In this document: positions 34,143 through 42,458 of the stretch, piece after piece | How the letters are laid out: each line of letters starts with the position of its first letter | Numbering within the stretch: position 1 is the stretch's first letter | Assembly: GCA_051251595.1 (NCBI GenBank) | Contig: JBPOFA010000001.1 | Location: 186,001 to 250,000, forward strand | Direction of reading: 5' to 3' | DNA from: NORP110 sp051251595 | GTDB lineage: Bacteria; Pseudomonadota; Alphaproteobacteria; Rhodobacterales; Rhodobacteraceae | Length of the DNA: 64,000 bases | Made by a program: the position numbers and the translations under genes | Notes under the pieces: generated by a model | Told to the model about the DNA's origin: nothing | Databases searched by the model: none | What the model saw: only the letters and a program-made list of their open reading frames with translations

Positions 34143-34403
34143 AATGGACACTCCGTTCTTCGGTTTTTCGGGGTTTTGGACCAAACTCTGTGGCGAAATG
34201 GCTACATCGCAAGGCTCTGGTCATGCAAGCAATTTCAAAACGTTAACAGGCCAATCCTAATCGTTCATAGTCTAATCAACAATAAAAGTCCTGAGGCAGG
34301 GCACGGGCAAAAAGCCCAAAAGACTGAACTGAACCCACATGACGCACCCCGTGCGGCATGCAGGCGAAAGGTTTGCCCTGCCCAAAAGACGATAGAGGCA
34401 GGT

Positions 34404-34460
34404 ATGAGTTCAGTGACGACAGGCGACCCCAGACACCCTGAAAAAGGGTCTGTCACATGA
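34404..34460 (+). CDS. 18-codon ORF coupled to the Hint-domain gene
   Basis: ATG at 34404 with GAGG six bases upstream opens an 18-residue frame (MSSVTTGDPRHPEKGSVT) whose TGA overlaps the ATG of the Hint-domain gene (ATGA). The ribosome site and overlap suggest a coupling leader, but the peptide has no recognised feature. Confidence 0.35.
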   Translation: MSSVTTGDPRHPEKGSVT

Positions 34461-35539
34461 CGTGGCTTTTCAGTCGTGACTGTCTGGCCCAACCCGCCAG
34501 CAGCTTTGCATCGCCCTTGCTAGAGGATTTCGAACGGACCCGTCCTTTGTTGGCAAAGGGCACCATTCTTGTCGAAATCGATATTCGCAAAGATGGCCGG
34601 GTTCCTGCACGTTTGATCCATTACAAATGCACCAAGGACTGGACCCGCCGTTTCACGATTTTTCTAAATCCGGATCATTCCCTTTCAATAGAGTCTCAAC
34701 AAGGCTTGGCGCGCAGCTATGTGCATTTGAAAGATTGGAAGCGCCAGTCGCGCAATCGCCTGAGATTGACTTACGCTTGGGACGCACCTGCCCGGCTGGG
34801 GTTGCTTACGCTGGAATGTCTGGAAACCGGAAGAATAGAACAGGCCCTGTTCGACGCGCCCGTGCCGCTGCCCGTCGAAGACGCCAAGGCAATTGCCGAA
34901 AACAACGACACCTGCCACATCGACCCGCGTGTGGTCAGCCTTTCAATTGCAAACTCGATTGAGCCGATCGGGCCGTCCCCCTCGATCGCGTCCGGAACAA
35001 TGGTTGAAACCGCACATGGTCCACGTCCAATTGACCGGCTTCAGCTTGGCGATACAGTTTTGACCACCAATAACGGGATGCAACCAATCCGGTGGATTCT
35101 GCGCCAGGATTTGCCCGCCGTCGGGTCTTACCGCCCCATCCGGCTGCGTGCGCCCTATTTCGGGCTGCAATCCGACATTACGGTTTCTCGAAACCAACGC
35201 ATTATGGTTTCCGGCGCAGAGGCAGAATACCATTTCGGCCAAGACGCCGTGCTGATCGAAGCGCAAGAGCTTTTGGGGCACCCTTCCGCAACTTTGCAAT
35301 CCGCTGGCTTTGCGACGACATATTATCAGGTTTTGCTAGACACCCATGATTGCATTCAATTGTGCGGCACATGGAGCGAAAGCCTGTTTGTCGGCAAGCT
35401 GGCCCGATCCCCACAGGTCTTGGCCACGTCCCGTCTTGCGGAATTGCCACGGTCCGCAATGCCGGTTCACCACGAACCTATCCGTCCGACGCTAAAACCG
35501 TTTGAGACACAAACACTACTCGAATCTATCAGCGCATGA
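34457..35539 (+). CDS. Hint (hedgehog/intein-type) domain protein
   Basis: The 360-residue protein has an unrecognised N-terminal beta-rich half (EIDIRKDGRVPARLIHYKCT) and a C-terminal Hint-like domain of the type common in Rhodobacterales, starting at SIASGTMVETAHGPRPIDRL and continuing LQLGDTVLTTNNGMQPIRWI. The block-A cysteine of self-splicing inteins is replaced by a threonine/glycine context (SGTMVET), so autoprocessing is doubtful. It follows an 18-codon ORF by an ATGA overlap. These proteins often sit at the ends of large secreted proteins, but no such gene is adjacent here. Confidence 0.75.
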   Translation: MTWLFSRDCLAQPASSFASPLLEDFERTRPLLAKGTILVEIDIRKDGRVPARLIHYKCTKDWTRRFTIFLNPDHSLSIESQQGLARSYVHLKDWKRQSRNRLRLTYAWDAPARLGLLTLECLETGRIEQALFDAPVPLPVEDAKAIAENNDTCHIDPRVVSLSIANSIEPIGPSPSIASGTMVETAHGPRPIDRLQLGDTVLTTNNGMQPIRWILRQDLPAVGSYRPIRLRAPYFGLQSDITVSRNQRIMVSGAEAEYHFGQDAVLIEAQELLGHPSATLQSAGFATTYYQVLLDTHDCIQLCGTWSESLFVGKLARSPQVLATSRLAELPRSAMPVHHEPIRPTLKPFETQTLLESISA

Positions 35540-35601
35540 TTCTAACCATTGCCGTTGCTTTCTTGTCTGTGCGATAAATGATCCTGGATGGCGGACAGAC
35601 G

Positions 35602-36654
35602 ATGAAAAGACTTTTGATACTGGTGGTTGCGTTGGCAGCCCAGATTTCTACGGCAATGGGCCAAGAGCTGACAATCGCGACGGTGACGCGACCGCCGTTT
35701 TCAATGGTGGAAAACGACAAAGATACCGGCTTTAGTGTCGATCTTTGGGAAGCCATCGCGAAAGATCTTAAGACCGACTATAAATTCGAACGCGTCGAAA
35801 ACTTTGGCGAAATGCTGAAGCTTGTGGAAAGCGGTCAGGTTGATGCGGCGATCGCGAATATCTCGATCACGGCGGCACGCGAAGCGACAATGGATTTTTC
35901 CCAGCCAATATTTGAAAGCGGGCTGCAGATCATGATCAAATCAGACTACCAGTCTGATCTTTCGCTGTTGCGCGCCGTGTTTTCGCGGGATGTTCTGACG
36001 GCCATCGTGCTGGCCTTTGTGCTGTTGCTGGGCGGGGGCATGTTGATGTGGCGGTTCGAACGCAATGCACAGCCCTATTTCGACAAGCCAGCAAAAGAAG
36101 CCATGTTCCCAGCCTTTTGGTGGGCGCTCAATCTTATCGTCAATGGCGGGTTTGAGGAACGCGTTCCCCGAACTGCGTTTGGGCGCATATTTGGCGTGTT
36201 CCTGGTGATTTCATCGCTGTTTATTGTGTCGATCTTTGTCGCGAAAATCACAGCCGTGCTGACGGTAGACGCGATCCAAAGCAGCGTCGAATCCCTAAGC
36301 GACCTTGAAAGACTACAGGTCGCATCAATCGAAGGCTCTACCGCCGCGGATTTCCTGCGGGAACGGGACGTCCAGTTCAAAGCGTTTTCGGATTTGGAAG
36401 AGATGTACGCGGCCTTTGAATCGGGCGAAGAGGATGCGATCATTTTTGACGCTCCTGTCTTGGCCTATTATGCGACGCTCTCTAACGGGCGGGCCAAAGT
36501 CGTCGGACCTGTGTTCCAGCGCGAAAACTATGGTGTGGCCCTGCCGACGGGCAGTGTTTTGGCGGAACAAATCAACCAAAGCCTGCTAGAGCTGCGTGAA
36601 GACGGGACCTATGACGCGCTTTATCGAAAATGGTTCGGCAGCGGATTGCGCTAA
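35602..36654 (+). CDS. Bacterial ionotropic-glutamate-receptor-like channel
   Basis: The 350-residue protein has the GluR0 layout: signal peptide (1-20), ligand lobe S1 (21-118, with ITAAREATMDFSQPIF and its conserved arginine at 93), first transmembrane helix (131-149), pore loop (about 167-187), second helix (194-216) and lobe S2 (224-350, with IFDAPVLAYY and the ligand aspartate at 283). The segment FVAKITAVLTV aligns with the SYTANLAAFLTV gating motif of glutamate receptors. Where GluR0 has the K+ filter TTVGYGD, this protein has VNGGFEE. The binding lobes suggest an amino-acid ligand. It may be a ligand-gated cation channel with altered selectivity. A GTG-less upstream extension (35578) was rejected because it would spoil the signal peptide. 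Confidence 0.85.
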   Translation: MKRLLILVVALAAQISTAMGQELTIATVTRPPFSMVENDKDTGFSVDLWEAIAKDLKTDYKFERVENFGEMLKLVESGQVDAAIANISITAAREATMDFSQPIFESGLQIMIKSDYQSDLSLLRAVFSRDVLTAIVLAFVLLLGGGMLMWRFERNAQPYFDKPAKEAMFPAFWWALNLIVNGGFEERVPRTAFGRIFGVFLVISSLFIVSIFVAKITAVLTVDAIQSSVESLSDLERLQVASIEGSTAADFLRERDVQFKAFSDLEEMYAAFESGEEDAIIFDAPVLAYYATLSNGRAKVVGPVFQRENYGVALPTGSVLAEQINQSLLELREDGTYDALYRKWFGSGLR

Positions 36655-37298
36655 CCCTGCACCGCTGCCAATTCGGTTGAAATCACCGCCGGCAAGTCTT
36701 CGCGGCGGGCGCACTGGCGATCAGCTTGCTTCAACTCGGCCATGTCACCATAACCCCAGGTCACACCGACCGAACGCATTCCAACAAACTGGGCAGCTTT
36801 GAAATCCAAAAGCCGGTCCCCCACCATGATCGCGTCACGTGCGTCGATGTTCTGGGTCGCCAAAGCGTATTGCAGCAATTCGCCTTTATCGTTGCGCGTA
36901 CCATCCAGCTCTGGCCCATATTCCGCGTCAAAATACTGGGCCAAATCGAATTTCGCCGTGATTTTTTGGGCGTAAACATGCGGTTTGGCAGTGGCAACAA
37001 AAAGACGATGGCCCGCTGACTTCAGCGACGCCAACGCTACTGGAATGCCGGAATAGACACTGTTTTCGTACAAACCCACAGACGCGTATCGTTCCCGGTA
37101 AAGGGCGAGCGCTTGGGTCGGGTCGGGAACATTCAGCTTTCCAAAGCTATCAAGCAAGGATGGACCGATCACCCAATCCAAGTCGTCTGGCTCTGGGGAT
37201 GGCAGGTTCATGCCTCGTAGCGCATGAATAACCGAAAGCGAAATCCCAAGCTTTGGGTCCGTTAACGTCCCATCCAGATCAAAGAAAATACTGCTCAT
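36651..37298 (-). CDS. HAD-family phosphatase, phosphoglycolate-phosphatase-like
   Basis: The 215-residue protein starts with the HAD motif I FFDLDGTLTDPKLG (aspartates at 7 and 9), has motif II near LFVATAKPHVYA and motif III/IV in MVGDRLLDFKAAQ. The cap and arrangement resemble the Gph phosphoglycolate phosphatase group, which removes phosphoglycolate or similar phosphates. The start ATG overlaps the stop of the upstream 111-residue protein gene by four bases (ATGA), and its stop overlaps the convergent channel gene. Confidence 0.88.
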   Translation of the reverse strand: MSSIFFDLDGTLTDPKLGISLSVIHALRGMNLPSPEPDDLDWVIGPSLLDSFGKLNVPDPTQALALYRERYASVGLYENSVYSGIPVALASLKSAGHRLFVATAKPHVYAQKITAKFDLAQYFDAEYGPELDGTRNDKGELLQYALATQNIDARDAIMVGDRLLDFKAAQFVGMRSVGVTWGYGDMAELKQADRQCARREDLPAVISTELAAVQG

Positions 37299-37630
37299 TT
37301 ATCTTTGTCGTAGAACGGCGTCATCTGGGCCACGACAACAGAATTTTCCGCCAAGGCACGCGCCATCAATTCACGTTCATCCTCGGCAATTTCATGCCCT
37401 TCAGCCAGGCGTTCTTCCAAAGTGCCATAGCCCGACACGTCCAGCGGGGCCAGCTCTGCCTGTTTGAGGATCGCGACGGTTTCCCGTACGGCTTCGGCCT
37501 CGTCCACGCCGCTGGCGAAACACATCAAGGCCCCGCCCGTAGAGTTCTTGGGCAGGCCGTCGCCCTCGCGACGCCCCACCTCTACCAAAAGCGTATACAC
37601 CTTTTGGCGTGATTTTGGCTTTTCGCCCAT
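37295..37630 (-). CDS. Small conserved-looking protein between dapD and the HAD gene
   Basis: The 111-residue protein (MGEKPKSRQKVYTLLVEVG then a STGGALMCFASGVDEAEAV segment) has no signal peptide, membrane segment or familiar motif. Acidic and helical character rises toward the C-terminus (EERLAEGHEIAEDERELMAR). It starts one base beyond the dapD stop and overlaps the HAD gene by four bases, so the three are probably one transcript. A longer in-frame start at 37684 would overlap dapD. The function is unknown. Confidence 0.75.
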   Translation of the reverse strand: MGEKPKSRQKVYTLLVEVGRREGDGLPKNSTGGALMCFASGVDEAEAVRETVAILKQAELAPLDVSGYGTLEERLAEGHEIAEDERELMARALAENSVVVAQMTPFYDKDK

Positions 37631-37631
37631 G

Positions 37632-38459
37632 TTAGTCACGCAACAATTCGTTGATGCCGGTCTTAGAGCGGGTTCTTTCATCAACGCGTTTTACGATCAC
37701 GGCGCAGTACAAATGCACCCCGTTCTTAGACGGCATAGAGCCCGACACGACGACGGAATAGGGTGGCACTTCGCCATACATGACCTCACCCGTTTCACGA
37801 TCGAGGATCTTGGTTGATTGCCCGATAAAGACGCCCATGCCCAGAACAGACCCTGTTCTGACGATCACACCCTCTACCACTTCGGACCGTGCACCGATGA
37901 AACAATTGTCTTCGATGATCGTCGGACCGGCTTGCATAGGCTCTAGAACTCCCCCAATGCCAACGCCGCCAGACAGGTGCACGTTCTTGCCGATCTGCGC
38001 ACAGGATCCGACCGTAGCCCATGTATCAACCATTGTACCTTCGTCGACATAAGCGCCAAGGTTCACAAAGGACGGCATCAAAACAACACCTGGTGCGATG
38101 TAGGCGGATTTTCTGACGACGGCATTGGGAACCGCGCGAAATCCAGCGGCGGCCCACTGATTGGCCCCCCAACCTTTGAACTTGCTGTCGACCTTGTCCC
38201 ACCAACCGCTGCCTTGCGGACCACCTGACTGCTCTTCCATGTCTTTCAGACGAAAGCCCAACAAAACCGCCTTTTTGGCCCATTGGTTGACATGCCAGGA
38301 CCCATCTTCCTGCTTTTCAGCGACGCGCAACGTGCCCGCATCCAATGCTGCAAGTGTATCCTCGATCGCTTCGCGTGTTTCGCCTGTTGTTGCGGGTGTA
38401 ATTGCATCCCGCGCTTCCCATGCGGCCTCGATCGATTGTTCAAGCTGTTCGTTCGACAT
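37632..38459 (-). CDS. dapD: 2,3,4,5-tetrahydropyridine-2,6-dicarboxylate N-succinyltransferase
   Basis: DapD adds succinyl from succinyl-CoA to tetrahydrodipicolinate in lysine and diaminopimelate synthesis. The 275 residues include a helical N-terminal domain and hexapeptide-repeat left-handed beta-helix turns (for example MVDTWATVGSCAQIGKNVHL and GPTIIEDNCFIGARSEVVEG). The ATG at 38459 has GGAG seven bases upstream; an in-frame start four codons earlier does not. It heads the dapD-small-protein-HAD series; dapE is 3.5 kb away. Confidence 0.97.
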   Translation of the reverse strand: MSNEQLEQSIEAAWEARDAITPATTGETREAIEDTLAALDAGTLRVAEKQEDGSWHVNQWAKKAVLLGFRLKDMEEQSGGPQGSGWWDKVDSKFKGWGANQWAAAGFRAVPNAVVRKSAYIAPGVVLMPSFVNLGAYVDEGTMVDTWATVGSCAQIGKNVHLSGGVGIGGVLEPMQAGPTIIEDNCFIGARSEVVEGVIVRTGSVLGMGVFIGQSTKILDRETGEVMYGEVPPYSVVVSGSMPSKNGVHLYCAVIVKRVDERTRSKTGINELLRD

Positions 38460-38541
38460 CCCAGTCTCCAATTTGTCATGTGCCCTTGTTAGTCGCAGGC
38501 TATAGTCGTTACCAAGACGACGCGCAATCTAGGAGCAGGCA

Positions 38542-39390
38542 ATGAACGACGACGGACGATCACACCCCTTTCGCGATTCCCATCAAGATCGCGAGGCAAG
38601 CCACCATATACCCGACACGCCGCAAACCCGGTCACCCGCGTATCGACTGGCATTTGATGATGAAAATTTCCTGTGCCGGGACGAATTGCGGCCCGTGCGT
38701 TTGCAGCTTGAACTGCTCAAGCCAGAAATGCTCATGGAAGAATATGGAATCAATTCAACCATTGTCCTGTTTGGCGGTGCCCGCATTCCAGAGCCAGCCA
38801 AAAAAGATACGGCGCGCACTGAAACACTGCGCAACCTATCGAAATATTATGATGAAGCCCGTGAATTTGCCCGGCTTATGACGCTCCGCTCCAAAAAGAA
38901 CGGAAACCTAGAAGACGTTGTCGTCACCGGCGGCGGGCCCGGCGTGATGGAAGCGGGGAACAGGGGCGCGGCGGATGCAGGCGGCGTGTCCATCGGCCTG
39001 AACATCGTATTGCCGCACGAACAGGCGCCAAACGAATATGTCACGCCTGATCTTTGCTTCAACTTCCACTACTTCGCCATTCGCAAAATGCACTTTCTGA
39101 TGCGGGCAAAGGCGGTTGCGGTGTTCCCCGGCGGATTCGGCACATTGGATGAAACATTCGAAAGCCTAACCTTGATCCAAACCGGCAGAATGGCCCGCGT
39201 TCCGTTCCTGTTGTTTGGCGAGGCGTTTTGGAAAAAGATCATCAACTGGGATGCTTTGGCCGATGCTGGGACGATTTCAGAAGAAGACCTAAGCCTTTTC
39301 CGATTCGTTGAAACAGCCGATCAGGCCGTCGAAATCATCGACAACTGGCAAGGTGCAGGCGAAAAAAGAGGTGCTATTCCCGGTCGATAA
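38542..39390 (+). CDS. LOG-family protein (cytokinin-riboside phosphoribohydrolase-like)
   Basis: The 282-residue protein has the lysine-decarboxylase-like / LOG signature VFPGGFGTLDETFESLTLIQ (PGGxGTxxE) and VVTGGGPGVMEAGNRGAADA. LOG proteins cut nucleoside 5'-monophosphates to free base and ribose 5-phosphate, or act on AMP. The extra N-terminal about 70 residues precede the family core, as in longer TIGR00730-like members. It is divergent from dapD with about 80 bp between starts, and ends a few bases from the convergent rlmN stop. Confidence 0.85.
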   Translation: MNDDGRSHPFRDSHQDREASHHIPDTPQTRSPAYRLAFDDENFLCRDELRPVRLQLELLKPEMLMEEYGINSTIVLFGGARIPEPAKKDTARTETLRNLSKYYDEAREFARLMTLRSKKNGNLEDVVVTGGGPGVMEAGNRGAADAGGVSIGLNIVLPHEQAPNEYVTPDLCFNFHYFAIRKMHFLMRAKAVAVFPGGFGTLDETFESLTLIQTGRMARVPFLLFGEAFWKKIINWDALADAGTISEEDLSLFRFVETADQAVEIIDNWQGAGEKRGAIPGR

Positions 39391-39396
39391 CTGTGT

Positions 39397-40575
39397 CTAT
39401 TGACCGGTTTCAGCCGCGATTTGCGCCTTGCTTTTGCGGGCACGTTCCGTTTCAGATTTGAGCTGGCCGCATGCCGCCATGATATCCTCGCCCCGCGGTC
39501 TGCGGATCGGCGAGGCATATCCGGCATCATGAATGATATCAGCAAAAGCCATGATCCGATTCCGGCTGGATCGTTTATAAGTCGCGCCCGGCCATTCATT
39601 GAACGGGATCAGGTTGATCTTGGCCGGGATGCCACGAATGAGCTTCACCAACCGATGCGCGTCTTCGTCTGAATCATTCACACCCGCCAACATGACATAT
39701 TCAAATGTGATCCGTTCCGAATTCGACACTTTCGGATATTCCCGCAAGGCGTTCAAAAGCGTTTCGATGTTCCACTTTTTGTTTATCGGAACCAAACGAT
39801 CACGGACCTCATCCGTCGTGGCGTGAAAAGATACGGCCAACAGACATCCGATTTCTTCGGCGGTCTTGGCGATTTCCGGAACGACCCCGGATGTCGAAAG
39901 GGTAATGCGCCGCCGCGACAAGGCGATTCCCTCTGGATCCATCGCGATCTTCATCGCGTCACGAACAGAATCGAAATTATAGAGCGGCTCGCCCATGCCC
40001 ATCAGAACAACGTTGGACAACAGCCGCGTTTCGTCATTGGGCGTTCTGCCAAGCTCTGGCCATTCACCCAGATCATCCCGCGCGACCATGATCTGCCCGA
40101 CAATTTCAGCAGGCGTCAGGTTGCGCACAAGTTTCTGCGTGCCCGTATGGCAAAACGAACAGGTCAGCGTGCAGCCAACCTGGGACGAAATACACAGCGT
40201 CCCCCGGGATGCTTCCGGGATGTAAACAGTCTCTATTTCGTGGCCACCAGCGATTTTCAAAAGGTATTTGCGCGTTCCGTCAGAGGACACCTGCCGTGTC
40301 ACAACTTCTGGCACTTCGATGACAAAAGCCTCTGCCAGCTCTGTGCGAAGCGACTTGGACAGGTTGGACATATCAGCAAAGTCGCGCACGCCCTTTTCGT
40401 AGATCCATTGCCACAACTGGCCCGCACGCATGCGCACCTGCTTTTCCGGAAGACCGAATTCGGCCAACAGACCCTTCAATTGTTCGCGCGATTGCCCAAC
40501 AAGATTCACCGGCCCCTCGGGGAGTTTCCGAGGGATCGTAATCAGATCCTGTGTGATCGGTGCTGTAGGTGCCAT
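39397..40575 (-). CDS. rlmN: Dual-specificity 23S rRNA/tRNA m2A methyltransferase
   Basis: RlmN is a radical-SAM enzyme that methylates C2 of A2503 in 23S rRNA and A37 in certain tRNAs. The 392 residues carry the radical-SAM CxxxCxxC at C135, C139 and C142 in GCTLTCSFCHTG, an N-terminal helical domain, and the methyl-carrying cysteine region near MAACGQLKSE (C at about residue 372). It is alone on its strand. Confidence 0.96.
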   Translation of the reverse strand: MAPTAPITQDLITIPRKLPEGPVNLVGQSREQLKGLLAEFGLPEKQVRMRAGQLWQWIYEKGVRDFADMSNLSKSLRTELAEAFVIEVPEVVTRQVSSDGTRKYLLKIAGGHEIETVYIPEASRGTLCISSQVGCTLTCSFCHTGTQKLVRNLTPAEIVGQIMVARDDLGEWPELGRTPNDETRLLSNVVLMGMGEPLYNFDSVRDAMKIAMDPEGIALSRRRITLSTSGVVPEIAKTAEEIGCLLAVSFHATTDEVRDRLVPINKKWNIETLLNALREYPKVSNSERITFEYVMLAGVNDSDEDAHRLVKLIRGIPAKINLIPFNEWPGATYKRSSRNRIMAFADIIHDAGYASPIRRPRGEDIMAACGQLKSETERARKSKAQIAAETGQ

Positions 40576-40667
40576 TTGCCCAGTCCTTTTGCGACGAACG
40601 ATAGCCTATATAACACCACCTCACGTCAATAAAGGCCTTGCGGCCTATTGCGACACTTAATCAGCTT

Positions 40668-41210
40668 TTAGCCGCTGCAGCGTTTTTGCGCATCTTCAAG
40701 AGCGGCCGTAAATCCCAATAGGGAAAACGTGTCTTTGGTATTTGTGCCCCGCGACGAACGCGCTGTTAGAACGGCTTCGGTCCCGCGCTTCAAGGCGTCC
40801 ACGATCTTTGCATCGTCGCTTTCGCTGGCAGACCACGCCATTTCAGGGTTGGTTCCGGTATCTGTGAACAACTGAAACTGAGTTCCACCAACCAGCAACC
40901 CAACCTGAGAGCCTGGGGCGAACGGATAACCACCTGTAAACGAAATTTGACCCTTGGCGCCATTGCTTGGGATAAAGGTCACAAACAGTTGGATTGCGCC
41001 CCGTCGAACCGCAACGACCCGGCCGTCTTTTGTGTTCACGGTTTCCTTGGGAATGGATGTCACCCAACATGAAGTTGGGTTTGATTCCACAAAGACATTC
41101 CAATCGGTTTCTACAGCAACGCGATTCGTTGAATCTTCCTGTGAAACCGCTGGCGATACGGCGAGCGCCAAAGCAATCGCGACCACACCCCGAGTTAAGG
41201 TTTGTTTCAT
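40668..41210 (-). CDS. Invasion-associated locus B (IalB) family protein
   Basis: The 180-residue protein has a clear signal peptide (QTLTRGVVAIALALAVSPAVS then Q) and an IalB-like beta domain with WNVFVESNPTSCWVTSIPKE and QISFTGGYPFAPGS. IalB was named for Bartonella erythrocyte invasion but is widespread in free-living alphaproteobacteria, where its role is unclear. The ATG at 41210 was chosen because it gives an N-terminal signal peptide; an in-frame start 26 codons earlier would bury it. The protein should be periplasmic or outer-membrane-associated. Confidence 0.83.
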   Translation of the reverse strand: MKQTLTRGVVAIALALAVSPAVSQEDSTNRVAVETDWNVFVESNPTSCWVTSIPKETVNTKDGRVVAVRRGAIQLFVTFIPSNGAKGQISFTGGYPFAPGSQVGLLVGGTQFQLFTDTGTNPEMAWSASESDDAKIVDALKRGTEAVLTARSSRGTNTKDTFSLLGFTAALEDAQKRCSG

Positions 41211-41425
41211 TTTTTGCACAGCCTCCAGCCGCTTCTGCCTCTTGAGAAACTTCAGTCCGTTACCGGATCTTTCTGTAAGGTTTCTCATCTCTACTCCGAT
41301 TACGCTACTTTAGCTTGATTAACCTAGTGTTTTAAAGACCCGTTGGCGAAAATTCGCGTAGGTCTGAACCAGATGTGAAGTAGAGCCGCGGCATTTTCCT
41401 GAAATTTGCGCAGGGCAACTGCGGA

Positions 41426-42301
41426 TCATTCAACAAATTCGTCTTTTGAATAGCCCTGCAGGTACAAAAGCGCGGTCAAATCCCCGAAATTGACCCTAAA
41501 ATCACACGCCTCGGCCACGACTGGTTTGGCATGAAGCGCAACGCCCGTTCCCGCCAATTGAAGCATGCCAAGATCATTTGCACCGTCACCAACCGCCAGA
41601 ACCTGTTCTGTCGACAAATCAAGCCGCGCGCAGATGTCGTTCAGCGCCGCAACCTTGGCGTCGCGCCCCAGGATCGGTTCTGACACGGTTCCGGTCAATT
41701 TTCCGTTCTTGGACAAAAGCTCATTCGCGCGGTTCTCGTCGAACCCCAGTTCAGCCGCAACCCGCGACGTGAAATCAGTAAACCCGCCAGATACCAAAGC
41801 CGCGTAAGCGCCCGCTGCTTTCATCGTGGCCACCAAAGATCGCCCCCCCGGCATGAGCGAGATCCTGTCGCGGAAAACAGTGTCTATTACAGAGGTTTCA
41901 AGCCCCTTTAACAAGCCAACCCGCTCTTTCAACGCCCCCTCAAAATCCAGCTCTCCATTCATCGCTCGGGCCGTAATCTCTGCTACTTTGGGCCCAATAC
42001 CGGCCGCCGCCGCCAGCTCATCAATGCATTCCTGTTCGATCATCGTCGAATCCATGTCTGCAAGCAGAAGCGACTTTTTGCGTCCCGCAATCGGCTGAAC
42101 AATCAGGTCCACAGACATGTCCTGCAGGGATCGCCACGCCTGCCACATATTGTCCGGAAAGGCCGGCAAAGAAAATTCTGCGGCCTCGCCAGGGCATAAC
42201 CAAAACGCCTGTTCGCCCCCCCAGGCGTGCTGTAGATTTTCCACTAAGGCATTGGTAAGGTTTTGTTTTTTGGGGTCAGTCAATAATGTTGCAACGTACA
42301 T
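41426..42301 (-). CDS. serB: Phosphoserine phosphatase
   Basis: SerB dephosphorylates phosphoserine in the last step of serine synthesis. The 291 residues have a short N-terminal ACT-like segment and the HAD core: LADMDSTMIEQEC (nucleophile at about 82, general acid at 84), YAALVSGGFTDF, and VLAVGDGANDLGM. An in-frame extension to 42523 was rejected because it enters serC's leader. It is divergent from serC, so the two ends of the pathway share one regulatory region. Confidence 0.95.
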   Translation of the reverse strand: MYVATLLTDPKKQNLTNALVENLQHAWGGEQAFWLCPGEAAEFSLPAFPDNMWQAWRSLQDMSVDLIVQPIAGRKKSLLLADMDSTMIEQECIDELAAAAGIGPKVAEITARAMNGELDFEGALKERVGLLKGLETSVIDTVFRDRISLMPGGRSLVATMKAAGAYAALVSGGFTDFTSRVAAELGFDENRANELLSKNGKLTGTVSEPILGRDAKVAALNDICARLDLSTEQVLAVGDGANDLGMLQLAGTGVALHAKPVVAEACDFRVNFGDLTALLYLQGYSKDEFVE

Positions 42302-42416
42302 TTCAAAACATCCGTAAGCGCGCGTTTCACTGCCGAGGCGCAGCGTCGTTCCGGCTATAGACCCGTTTTTTCTCTTGTGAAAGGGGAGAGATCGTCCTAT
42401 TGCGGCAAGTGGGACA

Positions 42417-42434
42417 CCCTTCCCCAACGAAGGG
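42417..42434 (+). promoter_or_regulatory. Hairpin in the serC leader, possible serC RNA motif
   Basis: CCCTTC-CCCAAC-GAAGGG forms a 6-bp stem whose 3' base is 24 bases before the serC start and 11 bases before its AGGA ribosome site. A conserved serC RNA motif upstream of serC has been described for alphaproteobacteria; placement fits, but I cannot confirm its consensus. Confidence 0.45.
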
Positions 42435-42458
42435 CGAATATCTGTGAGGATACCACTG

